From contig OENT01000437.1 of the NCBI GenBank assembly GCA_900239685.1, positions 3,422-67,421 on the forward strand: a stretch of DNA of 64,000 nt. Reading direction: 5' to 3'. Origin of the DNA: Rotaria macrura (Eukaryota; Rotifera; Eurotatoria; Philodinida; Philodinidae). The notes under the pieces are model-generated. The model did not search any database and had not been told where the DNA came from. It was given only the letters and a program-made list of their open reading frames with translations. Of this stretch, positions 1 to 10,998 are shown in pieces. Numbering within the stretch: the first letter of the stretch is position 1; every line of letters begins with the position of its first letter. A program made the translations under genes and the position numbers.

Positions 1-159
1 ATCAACCTCATCGATAATGACAATGAAAATTCATATCAACAACAAAAAAACTGGAGATAGAAAAGAAGAAATAATTACTCGAGAAATGATCAACCATTAA
101 CAACAAACAAGTCGAACATATATAAATTCCAATTCCAATTCCAATACCATCGAAGACAA

Positions 160-1629
160 AAGTTTTCAACAACGTAAAAGTCAAACAAATAATGTCAACG
201 ACTCAAACAATAAACGTTATGACAATCTTGAAAATCCTTTTCGTATTTCTTATCAAGCACTGACCTATGCAACAGCAACACATCTGCAACCTATCAAATT
301 AGAATGTGTACCAAAAATGAATGATAAAAAAGAAGCAGCTAAATTTATTCAACATTTCTTCAAGTTTATAGAAAATGATGTTTAGCAACATAACAACTAT
401 CATAATAGATCAACAGGATTTGAACAATGGTGGATCGACAAGGAAGGTAATATTAAAGGAACAACAGAAGTAATTTATCTGCATGTATTTTTAGGTAACC
501 CACATCGCTATCCAAAAGAAATTAATAATATTAAAATCACACCTCATCCACTTAAACATTTACCACGTCAAAGATCTGTTATTTTAAAATGGATTAAAAA
601 CTCTATTTCATGCAATGAGCTTAAAGAACAATTAGAAATAAAATTTAAATCAATTTATTGTGTAGTAGATATTATTGGAACTCTTAATACAAGAAACAGA
701 CACGTACGAATTGATTTTCAAGATGAAACCGAATACAATACAATTTTAAATAGTGGAAAAGTATCAATTTATGGATAATTAATTGATTGTGACGAGTACC
801 TTCCTGCTCCTAAATTACTAATTTGCTCTAAATGTAACACTCCTGGACATACAAGAAAAGTTTCTGTAATTCTAAAGTTGATTTATGCAGAAGGTGTGGT
901 AAAGATCGTAATGATAAAGAAAATCACAACTTATGTTAAATAAAATGCCATCACTGCGATGGTCCACATACATCAACTGATTATTCATGCTCATTTGTTC
1001 AAAAATATCGTCGTGAACTTGTACTTGAATTAAGAAATTACCCTAATCTACTTTCAGCTTAGGCGCAATCATTCATACCAACAGAATGTCGTGACAGTGG
1101 TAAATGAACAAAGATTTTAGAAAATAAATCAGCTCAGTATCAACAGTTTAAGAAAAATAAAAATCAACATTATCATCCCTTTAATCATCATAGTTCTGAT
1201 TACAAAAACCAATGGCATTCACTACCACACGCATCGCCAGATTCATATACATTAATTTCGAATAACAACTTAAATGACACGATCAAATCATTAAAGGACG
1301 AACTAAATGTATTAAAAGAAAACTATGCCTCCGAACAAAAGAAAATAGAAGAAAAATACAAGAACCATTTGATTTCAATGAATCAATGCTGGCTAATTAT
1401 GTAACAACAAATTCAAACGCAAACAGAAGTGCTCAATTCAATGGATGGTATCATTGATTCTATCGTTTTTTCTACATGCCAAAGCTTAATAGAAACTTTA
1501 TCTCAAGTTGTCAACAAATTAAAAAATGATAAAAATCAAAATGAAGTTGAACCTCTTCTTCTTCTACTACAACAACAGCTCCTCCCAGGAGATTCAATCC
1601 CAGCGTCGGAACCGATCGGAGCCGATTGA
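160..1629 (+). pseudogene. Non-LTR retrotransposon ORF1 (gag-like, zinc knuckles), dead
   Basis: A long decayed reading frame for a nucleic-acid-binding ORF1 protein of a LINE/jockey-type element. Around 817-1000 it encodes a Cys/His cluster: a CCHC knuckle (C-x2-C-x4-H-x4-C) followed by two more C-x2-C...H...C groups, the usual ORF1/gag layout. A coiled-coil-like Lys/Glu-rich stretch (about 1270-1380) follows. Six in-frame stops lie at 383, 776, 937, 1060, 1105 and 1402, and a +1 frameshift at about 862 falls inside the zinc-knuckle region. Another frame break precedes about 165. No ORF2 (endonuclease/RT) follows; the frame runs straight into the TCGGAT block. The family call rests on the zinc knuckles and overall layout; the clade is not determined. 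Confidence 0.7.
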
Positions 1630-2085
1630 ATCCGATCGGATTCCGACGACATCCTACCACATTTTCGAAGGAATCCTACACGGATTTCACCGGAACCCTG
1701 GTTGTGGAATCTCTCTCGGAACCATAGTGTTGAATTCCGATCAAATCCTAACGCCGGAAACCAATCGGAAACGACTTACGGAAACCGATAGGATCCTAAT
1801 GCTAGGCTTCTATCGGATCCTAGACTAGGACTCCACTAAAATCCAAGTCTCCCAATTCCGTCCAACTTCCTGCAGGATCCTAATGGATCTCACCCAGTTC
1901 CTACAGAAACACATCGGATTCCAACCCTACGAAATCCGAAGTATTCCAACACTTGGATTCCAGCGGATTCCATCGGATCCGATGATAACGAACCAAATCC
2001 GACAAAATCCAACAAGATCCGACATGACGAAGCAGGATCCTACGAAATCCGACCAGTGCGTAGAGATAAACCCAACCGAGTAAAT
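1584..2085. repeat. TCGGAT/ATCCGA-rich short-repeat block, left copy
   Basis: About 500 bp densely filled with variants of ATCGGATTCC, GGATCCGAT and AATCCGAC in both orientations, far more GC-rich than its flanks. Its left edge reads CCCAGGAGATTCAATCC. The block at 10703-10998 belongs to the same family, shares a 15-bp exact match (1606-1620 with 10956-10970) and ends with the same edge motif inverted. Dense short sub-repeats behind an inverted terminal motif resemble the subterminal transposase-binding repeats of DNA transposons. That is inference; no transposase is visible. Open frames here on both strands are by-products of the repeat. Confidence 0.7.
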
Positions 2086-2089
2086 TCCT

Positions 2090-3870
2090 AATCTGATGAC
2101 TTTGATGACTGCGTCTCATTCTGGAATTTAGCGTTGCTACATCAGCATCAGGCAAAGTGAGATTTTGATCACGACTTCCTATTCCTCAATCCTAAGTTTT
2201 AAACTTTCGTTCTGAAATATGATGTTCATTACTTTGATCAAATGATCTTATTCTCGAATGCAGAGTTGTAAAATGTGATTCTCAAAAAGTGATGCTTCTA
2301 CAGATGTTGATGATTTTTATAACAAGGTCTAATTCTCGAATGCAAACTTGTGAAATATCATTCCCTAAGGGTATTGATTTTGATGACAACGACGTACTCT
2401 TACATACAAAGTTCCAAATTTTTGTTCCAAAACAAAATAATTTTGATGACTTTGATCACTGCGTCCTATTCTAGAACCCAGAGATGCAAAATGCGGTCCC
2501 CAAAAAGTTACGCCTTTCCCGATAATGATGATTTTCAGGATGAGGTCTTTTTCTCGACTCCAGAGTTGTCAACAATCGTTCCCGAAAAGTGATGATTTTG
2601 ATGAATCTGATGATTTTGATGATTAGGCCTTATTCTGGAATGGAAAGCTGTAAAATTCGGCTCCCTAAAAGTGATGATTTTGATAATTTGATTATTTCGA
2701 TGATTTCGTCATATTCTCGAATGCAAAGTTGTGAAAATTCCGTTCCCAAAAAAAGATGATTTTGATGAATCTGATGATTTTGATAATAAGGCCATATTCA
2801 AACATGAAAAGTTGTGAAATTCCGTTCCCTAAAACTGATGACTTTGATGATTTTGGTGATTTCGATGATTTTGATGATTAGGCCTTATTCTGGAATGGAC
2901 AGTTGTAAAAGTCGGTTCCAGAAAAGTGATGATTTTGATTATTTGATTATTTCGATGATTTCGTCTTATTCTCGAATGCAAGCTTGTACAGTTTCTGTCG
3001 CGGAAGGTTATGATTTTGATGCTTTTGATCATTTCGATGATTTCGTCTTATTCTCGAATGCAAAGTTGTGAACAGTCGTTACCGAAAAAAGATGATTTTG
3101 ATGATTTCGTCTTATTCTCGAATGCAAACTTGTACAGTTTCTTTCGCGGAAGGTTATGATTTTGATGCTTTTGATCATTTCGATGATTTCTTCTTATTCT
3201 CGAATGCAAAGTTGTGAACAGTCGTTACCGAAAATTGATGATTTTGATGTATCGGATGATGCTGATGGTTCTGATGAATATGTCGTATTCTCGAATGCAA
3301 TGTAGTGAATTCGGGTTTCTGAAAAGTGATGAATTGGATGCATTGGATGAGTTTAATGATTATGTCTTATTCTCGAAAGCAAAGTTCGAAACTTTCGTTT
3401 CCTGACGGTGATGATTTCGATGTATCTGATGATTCTGGTGGTTTTGATGATTAGGTCATATTGTCGAGTGCAAAGTGATGAGCGTTGTTTTCCAGAAAGG
3501 GATGATTTCGATGAATCTGATGATTTTGATGATATTGATGATTTTGATGATTAGGTCTTATTCTTGAATTCAAATTTGTAGTTATTGGTTTTTGAAAAGT
3601 GATGATTTTGATGTTTTTGATGAATCTGGTGATTTTGATGATATTGATGGTTCTGACGATTTGGTCATATTGTGGAATGCAAAGTGATAAGCTTTGGTTC
3701 GCAGAAAGTAATGATTTCGATTAATATGATGATTTTGATGATTTTGATGATTTAGATGAATCTGATGGTTTTGATGATTTTGATGATTTCGATGGTTTTG
3801 ATGACTAGGTTTTTTTTGTCGGATTGAATGTTGTGAATTTCGTTTTCTGTAAATGATGGTTTTTATGATT
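2090..3870. repeat. Compound minisatellite: TTATTCTCGAATGCAAAGTTG anchor plus variable TGATTT spacer
   Basis: About twenty degenerate units. Each has a fairly constant anchor (TCTTATTCTCGAATGCAAAG, then TTGTGAA and a TTCCGAAAAGTGATG-like tail) and a variable run of GATGATTTTGAT. Anchors occur near 2248, 2328, 2463, 2548, 2628, 2709, 2791, 2883, 2964, 3047, 3109, 3193, 3285, 3368, 3457, 3558, 3664 and 3811. Spacing is mostly 80-92 bp, lengthening to 100-150 bp at the right end as the spacer expands. Unit lengths are not multiples of three and stops recur in every frame, so the short reading frames here are not genes. Confidence 0.85.
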
Positions 3871-6800
3871 ATGTCGATCGTGTGTTGTTGTCTGAGTTTG
3901 AAACCTGATCCTTCCGGAAATCGTTGTTCTCTTAATTAGGTATCTGATTAATTTACTGCTTTAGGTGGTATTTGTTTGTGTTGCTTGTGTTCATCGCAGG
4001 ATGTTTGTTATGCAGTTCCTTGATGTTTGTGATACGGTCAGGTCGGGTTTATTTTATGACTTGATTGAAGTCGCCTTCACGGTAAGATTTTAGTTTCTGA
4101 ATAGTTTTACATTGTTTATTTGGATCTTTCTCAGGATGCTTTGAGTATCAGGATTGTGAAGAATGGGTCTTTGTGACGTTCTATGTTGAGAGTGCTCTTA
4201 CATCATGTTTCTTCTTCTCTGGCTTTTCCTTGTCTACATATTTCTTCTCTTTCATGCTTTCATGGGTACGATCAGCTTGTTACTGATACTGTTGACAGGT
4301 ATACATATATTATCTTCCATAGTTATCTTTCCTGTTATCCTCATTATCTTATTGTTATATCTATCTTTTCTCTTGTTGTATCTTTTCCTTTCTCTATCTT
4401 TCTTGGTTGCGTATATAAGCGCGTGTTGTGGATGTAAACGATGCGATCTGTGATATGTGGAAGCTAAATAAAATGTAATACCATCAACATTAACTCTTCT
4501 ACTATCTAAAATCGCCACAGTCTTGCTTTACCTTGCAGTGCTAGTAGTAGAAACTATCCCATTATTGCAGTGGTGCGCTGAAGAACGTTTTAATGTAGGT
4601 TTAAGAATATAGAGTTTGGTACACATGAAAGGAAGAAACTAAATTCCTGCTCTTCAAAGGCGGCAAAAGTTCAGATTCTTTTATAAAAGGTTGTTTGATA
4701 TATAATTATTTTTTTAATTCCCAAGTTTTTATCAGAATTGCGAATAGCTTAGGATGATGTAGCTTTGGTTTAAGGTTTTTTTATAATTTGATGTATAGTT
4801 TAGGAAGATGCGCATGGTGTTGTTTTCCGAGGTGAAGTTTAAGAAAACCTGTGGATGTGTACAGGTATCGGATGAATTCCATTTGAAATTAAGGGAATTT
4901 GGTTTGGAAATGGCTATACTTCTAATTGCCGAGGATTAATTGACTTAACTCACCTAAAAGTAGTGTCATTTACGAGTTTCATGGTGTTTAGTTTTGCAGG
5001 TTTCAAATACTCCGCATAAGTTCTGAGTTTCGGTACTTCGTGGAAAAGAAGACTTCAACAAATACTGGACGTATTACGCAATAAACTGTGTTAAGAATTA
5101 ATGAATGAACTATTATGGTATTCTAATTGATATCATTGGAGTACCCTGATCATTTAGCCCCCTCCCGCTGTAAAATCTACTGTTGTTCCAGAAAGAGATA
5201 TATGAATCAAACATTCGTTGAATATGTATATGGGTACATGTAACGTATAGTAAAAATTTCAGTCAAAAAGAAAGAACCCTTCTATATTTATTTTGATTTT
5301 AACGGTCAAAAAGTATCCCCCGCCTATTTTAACATCTATTCTCAAAATAAGAAGATACGGATTTCAGCTTCGTGTGAAAGAGTAAAAAACACCGGAGCTA
5401 CAACTTCAAGGTTCGACTTTTCAAGATTTTTTTCGTTACGTAGGTTAAAATGCTTTCTAAAAAGGTTGTGAAATGAGGGGTACTTCATAGAAAAAAATCA
5501 TTTTTTTCAAAAACTAGAGTGAAAATATAAAATCCGACTTTGTTAAATTGTAAAGGACAATTGTCTCTTCGATTTAAGAAGCTTTTGACATCTGAAGCAC
5601 CTAAAATTACTGAGCATCCTTAAAGTAAAACAGTAAAAACCGACCTCGTGAAAAACGCTAACCAAAATTCACTACTGCTATACAAATTTCTTTGTTGTTA
5701 GCATGGTGATCAAAGTAGATCAATAAATTTTGATGGCATGAATGAGTGTTGGTGTGAGTGTGAATATCTGAGGTCAGGTGGGTATCCGAGTGTTAGTGTG
5801 AGGGCGGTAGTTAGACTTCTCCGCATGCAAGCATCGATACTCACACCCGCATCCTCAGTCTCTTCCGCAACGCCTCTATAGAATTGTGAAAAAGTAACGA
5901 AAATCTAATAAATCATAATGATTTCGAAAGTAAACACTTAGGGCTATCTGACTAAACCCCTCCCCAGAATGAAAAGCCATGGCCTTCTATTATGAAAATT
6001 TACATCGCTCCTCAGTCACAGACCTACTATTGTGGGCTATGTTTTTGGTAGGCTATAACGAGAAAGTTAAGGATTTTAAAAAATTTTTTTCCCATTAAAG
6101 GAGACACTTTTAGAAGTCAAATATTGGAAAACCAGTTTTTTCACTTGGAGAAGGTCATTTTTTTCACAAAACCTTAATTGTTTTACAAAAAAAAACAGAT
6201 TTTTTACTATACGAGCAGATTTTCTGTGGAAAAACCAGGTTTTTTAGTGCTAAAACCTGAAAATCTATTGGATTTCTGAGAAAGCTTCAGGAGATCGCAT
6301 GGCCTTCTATTAGATCTTCTGAACTTTTTCTTGGGGGTGGCCTTCTAATATGGGGTGGCGTTTTATTCTACCAGGGGGGGATACGTCAAAATCGCAAAAA
6401 CGAATATTTTGACAAAAACCCAACTTTTTGAAGGGGAGGGATCACATAAAGTTTTCTTATAAAATGTCTTTTCCAAGGCTATAATGCCATTGACTGGGAT
6501 TTAGCTCGAAAAATCATTATTGAGATAGCCATTAACAAGCCACTTTGTTTACTTCTTGTATTATGAAAATGATACTTGTACATAACGAGCAGGAGGAGGT
6601 TGGCTGAGAATAGTGGTCATATTGATTAAGTTCGAAGCAAGATTTCAAATCGGTTTTATCAAAATTCAGAAAATTCATTCAATACTTATTGAAAGAATGG
6701 CATCTGTGGATGAATGTTTCAAAAGAAGATGGCAAGTGAAATCAAAATTTTAGCTTCTCTATTATCTTTTATTTTTCCTTGTTCCATACAGATATTTGTA

Positions 6801-7666
6801 TATTCGAATTAGTTTATTTTTAATTGCTGCTTTGTTTCATCTTATAATACGGAAAAAAATAGTGCTACAGTACAAAAAATGGGTTATGACGTTCATACTG
6901 ACTACCGTGTCTTGTGAACTCTAAATACGTCAGTTACTTGAGAGGAGAACGAAGATTAATAGGTACCCAATAATAAACGATCCAATTGTGTTTGGTTTTT
7001 CAAGAAACCCAGAATCGTTTTCCAAGTAGCTACTCAATGCATTAGATATAGAATTCATAGTTATACAAAATTGTAACTTTCACATTTCAAGAAGTATGTT
7101 TTGCTGACGCTAATTTCAAAACACTAACATCTACTAAATTGTTCAATTGCGGCGATAAAACAGCTGAAAACATGACAACAATTTTTTAATAATGGTTCCA
7201 CTTAAATTTCAAAAATTCACAAAATTCTGCTTTAAATTTTACACGCTTCAATGTGTTTTTCAAAATTTTAGAATAGATATTTGGAACGAATAGGTTTGAT
7301 TTAAACAATAGGAGAAAACCGAAAAAACAAAGCTTCCCCGAAAGACCCATGCTATCGTTGTTGCTTTATTCCATACAGACTAAAATTTTCATTTATTCAA
7401 GCGAATGTTTACGCCATTTATTGACAATAAATTTCTGCATCTGACGTAATAAAAATCATCATTCCATGGACTAACTTCTGGTATTGGAAAAAATACATGC
7501 GAAAATAGCACTGGATGTTAACTTCATATCTTTTCCTCCGAAGCAAGAGTGGAAGTTCCTTGTGAAAGCCGAAGAAATATAGATTACGAAATTCGGTATC
7601 AATTTATGAGAAATGTTTAATTTTTAGCATCGATTTACACCAGCAGTGACTTGCATAAATTGATAC
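3871..7666. other. No gene recognised; decayed intergenic DNA
   Basis: AT-rich sequence with many stops in all frames. Overlapping 80-90-codon frames on both strands near 4183-4518 are hydrophobic from T/A-rich composition and match nothing I know. A GTGTGAG-rich low-complexity patch lies at about 5740-5815. A 15-bp direct repeat, CATGGCCTTCTATTA, occurs at 5979 and 6298 with a partial copy near 6345, hinting at an old tandem or transposon remnant. Confidence 0.5.
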
Positions 7667-7837
7667 ATCTAAATTAGAGTACTGCAAGGGTATGATTTTC
7701 GGTACCCTACCCTACCGTAAATTTTTTTCCCTACCCTAGCCCTACCCTACCCTACGAGGGTCGTACCCTAGCCCTACCCTATCCTAGGGTAGGTTATAGG
7801 GTAGGGTAGGGTAGGGCTGCAGGTCTCTAATCTAAAT
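7667..7837. mobile_element. hAT-type MITE (155 bp) with exact 8-bp target duplication
   Basis: The element runs 7675-7829. It begins TAGAGTACTGCA and ends, read from the other strand, TAGAGACCTGCA; the first five bases fit the hAT terminal consensus YARNG. It is flanked on both sides by the identical octamer ATCTAAAT (7667-7674 and 7830-7837), the 8-bp duplication size typical of hAT transposases. The interior is almost entirely CCCTA repeats turning into TAGGG repeats around a CCTAGG centre near 7785, so it can fold into a GC-rich hairpin. No coding capacity; it would have needed a transposase in trans. Confidence 0.88.
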
Positions 7838-9120
7838 AGAAAATAGGGTTTCACAGTTGGAATATTGAGTAGGTGTTATGATTTGAATTTTGCGTCAACA
7901 AAAATACACCTGTTTCAAAAATGAAGCCCACAGTTTGTAGAACAATGAGTTCTCTATCAAATGAGCCGCGTAGCTAATTAGAAAACGATTCTGAGTCCCT
8001 TGAAAACAAAAATAAGTGGGTCATTTATTATGGGATATCCGTTACTGCATAGTTTAGCGCACTCCAAGAATAATAAATGAATAGATTGAAATTCTGGAAT
8101 CATATGCCAAGTGAGCTTTAGCTTATCGAAAACTATATACATGAATTGCATAGACAACAAGAACGAACTCTACATCTTTCTGAAATAAATATAAAATTGT
8201 ATATAAAACTCTAGCGAACACAAAAATTTTACTTGTTTTAAAGAAATAGAAGACTTCAATTTTCGGATTAGTTTATGAAAAATTGAGTTTAATAAATAAA
8301 AGAACAAAATTCGAAGTTACAAATGCTTTTTAATGGGAGTAATTCCATTTATTGAAAAATGAAGTAAAATTGAATTAAATCCAGCAACCTTTTTATTTTC
8401 TATTTAATTTTCGCAAATGAGAGGATATGGTTGAGAAAAAACGTTCCAAGAAGATGATGATTTTTATATTTTTTGCTGTTGATTGTTAATATAATTTCGT
8501 GTGAATTTATATGAGCATATAGAAGGACCACACAAGTTTGAATACATGGAAGAGATTTTCTCTCTAGAAGAGTTCGGTTGTGTCCTTTCTATACCTATTC
8601 GTAACAAATCACATTGAGTAGCTGTGAAAACACACGGGCACCCATATGAAATCCTCGTGTTGAACTTGTCGAATTTCACTGCGCCTTGTGGTGAGGGATA
8701 TTAGCGAAAATGAGTTCGTTAATTATAGTTTCCATATGAATGTTCTAATAAATAGTTGTGAGCACTGATGCACTTCGCACTAACTCTTTAGTCAAGGGGT
8801 AAATGGAGATAACAGATAAGGTCAGCTACAAAACCTAATCTCATTTTCGAGATCGACCAGATTTCAATTTCACATTGTAATTAATCGACAGTCTAAAAAT
8901 GCACATCTAATTCAGGCAAGGGGATGAACCGCCTGACGGGGGGAGGGTTCTGAATTGCACAAATCGCATAAATCGAAAGACAGCCCTAAAAAGCATTTCT
9001 TTCGCTATGAGATACAACGATAAAACATACGCTAGTCTCTATTTCTTAGCCCCGAAATCTCATCGGTTCGATGGTGGACATCAAAAGCAACTGATTGGGC
9101 ACTATGAGTGTCAATTTCAC
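7838..9120. other. No gene recognised
   Basis: AT-rich sequence; the short minus-strand frames (60-71 codons at 7978-8160 and 8464-8679) have no recognisable domain, splice context or start context. Nothing else seen. Confidence 0.45.
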
Positions 9121-9437
9121 ATTAGCATTGTATTAACTAATGCTCTTTTAATGTTTTTCCATTAGAGTTAAAGAAAATAACTTAATTCTTTTATGTTAGT
9201 GTTAAAAGAATAACTTAACACTCGCAATAATTTGAATTAGTATTATTATTAAAAATACCACTATTTAATACTAATGCTCATGAAAAATGTATTAAATAAT
9301 GCTTTTTTAATGCTAATTTTAATTCAGTACTAACTCTAAAGTATTAAATTACTTTTTTAACACTAACAGCACAGCATTAAGTTATTTTCTTAACTATAAT
9401 ACAAGAGTATTAGCATTTTTTAAATAGTAATGCTAAT
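9121..9437. mobile_element. MITE-like fold-back element rich in AATGCTAAT
   Basis: A stretch of about 317 bp begins ATTAGCATT and ends AATGCTAAT, with long imperfect inverted arms (left AAAGAAAATAACTTAAT pairs with right ATTAAGTTATTTTCTTAA). The words TTAATGCT and ACTAATGC recur in both orientations. No coding capacity. Target duplication not resolved, so the superfamily is unassigned. Confidence 0.65.
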
Positions 9438-10495
9438 CGAACAGCTCTATTGGGCACAATCGATGTCTAAGAAAAGGAATTTCTTCATTTATGGTTCAGT
9501 GCGAACGAAGGAACGTAATGAAATCACATTGATCATATAAACTTCCTTTCAATAGAAGAAAGCACCACACTATTACCATCGCTCGATTTTTTAACACAAG
9601 TGACACTTATTGCTTTGACTTCCATGTCCCACGACTGAATTTTGGGCACCAATTTTATGCCTTAGTTTACTGTTTCATGCGATTTTCCTGAGTATTAAGT
9701 ACTCTGTAAAATACTCATAGGATCAACTTAGTTTGTCTATAGCAGTACAGGCAGTTTACTAGCATTGTCATCCTATAAAAAAGAGGTGATTGCCATCTAC
9801 TCCAACCCGAGACCAAACTGCCTATTGACTGATATCGTTAAATATTTTTGTACATCAGCTATGAGCATCTCTTTAATTGATTTGGTATTAATAGCATAGA
9901 CAGAACGCACTTTTTATGAAAAGTTGCATAGTGAGTACAACGGCAATCATTCAAATTTGTTCCATATTATAAACTTGATTCACCACAATAAAATTGCTTT
10001 TAAACATTGATACTGATGCGTAAGATGATCGAATCTATGCCAAGCTGGCTAGCAGATTCATTTTAACATTCGTATCTTGCGAGAATCTTTAGGAATTTAA
10101 TTGGATTTCAGGGAGATTTTCTACAACACCGACAACTTGCTCTCAGCTTTTTTGTTGTGCAACGGAAAGCGGATCCATGTGACCGAAATTTGATCGATTG
10201 GATTATTAGAATGCAACAACATCTTCCATTGAGCTCTGAATGATCTCGAATAATGAGTGTCACTGATAATTACCGCTAAAAGACTAAATTAATACTTTCT
10301 CATCCGATTACTTTATCGTTTCGAAGCCTAGATTTCAATAAATCAGTGTGGGATTCTTCACTCCAAGCAAACCCAGTAACTAACTCATTCATGAGACTCT
10401 ATCTGAACACTTCAATAATCGTTCGTTTTCGCTAAACTCCTATCGAATGGTTCTAACCACCATCCCAATAGTATTTTACATGTATGCGTTCCTGG
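9438..10495. other. No gene recognised
   Basis: About 1 kb of AT-rich sequence between the fold-back element and the assembly gap, without a plausible reading frame or repeat structure. Confidence 0.45.
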
Positions 10496-10581
10496 NNNNN
10501 NNNNNNNNNNNNNNNNNNNNNNNNNNNNNNNNNNNNNNNNNNNNNNNNNNNNNNNNNNNNNNNNNNNNNNNNNNNNNNNNN
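10496..10581. other. Assembly gap (86 Ns)
   Basis: The run of N abuts the 31-bp tandem array that starts at 10582, so the assembler probably collapsed or failed inside that array. The true array length is unknown. Confidence 0.97.
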
Positions 10582-10702
10582 AGGACTCGAAAAAACCTGA
10601 TTAGTTGAAATGAGGACTCGAAAAAACCTGATTGGTTGAAACCAGGACTCGGAAAAACCTGATTTGTTGAAACCAGGAGTTCAAAAAACCTCATTGGTTG
10701 AT
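10582..10702. repeat. 31-bp minisatellite (AGGACTCGAAAAAACCTGAT...)
   Basis: Units start at 10582, 10613, 10644 and 10675, exactly 31 bp apart. The first three differ at a few positions and the fourth is more diverged. The array enters the N gap on its left, so only its right end is seen. Confidence 0.9.
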
Positions 10703-10998
10703 ATTCGATTCTCGTATTTCCTATCAGCTCATACATTTGAATACTATCGGATTCCTATTGGAATCCTACTCCGTAATTTCCTATTGGTTCCTACATTCGG
10801 ATACTATCGGATTCGCGTTGGAATCCGACTCTCGTATTTCCTATCGGTTCTTACATGCGGATTTCATAGGATTTTCATAGGAATCCGACCGTCGGATCCG
10901 ATGCTGATTCCACAACCCGGAATCCGGTCGGATTCTGTCGGACTGTCGGATCCCATCGGAACCGATCGGATCCGACATTGGATTGAATCACCTGGGAT
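10703..10998. repeat. 60-bp tandem repeat and TCGGAT block, right copy
   Basis: Units line up at a 60-bp period (about 10681, 10741, 10801, 10861), each with a core like ACTATCGGATTC...GGAATCC...TATTTCCTAT. They grade into a denser TCGGATCC mosaic that ends at about 10998 with GGATTGAATCACCTGGG, the inverse of the left block's edge motif (16 of 17 bases). Same family as 1584-2085. Not coding; the overlapping plus-strand frames are by-products. Confidence 0.8.

Noticed and set aside
160-1629. Alternative genetic code (TAA/TAG read as Gln) to keep ORF1 open
   Set aside because: One stop is TGA, a frameshift is also present, and every intact gene in the window uses TAA, TAG and TGA normally as terminators.
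2814-3405. Asp-rich repetitive protein frames in the minisatellite
   Set aside because: Unit lengths are not multiples of three and stops recur in every frame; open stretches are by-products of GATGATTTT repeats.
4183-4518. Hydrophobic frames on both strands
   Set aside because: Overlapping opposite-strand frames from T/A-rich sequence, no start context, splice sites or family likeness.
7690-7820. Interstitial telomere or telomere-telomere fusion
   Set aside because: The CCCTA/TAGGG palindrome lies wholly inside a segment with hAT-type ends and an exact 8-bp target duplication, which explains it as a MITE.
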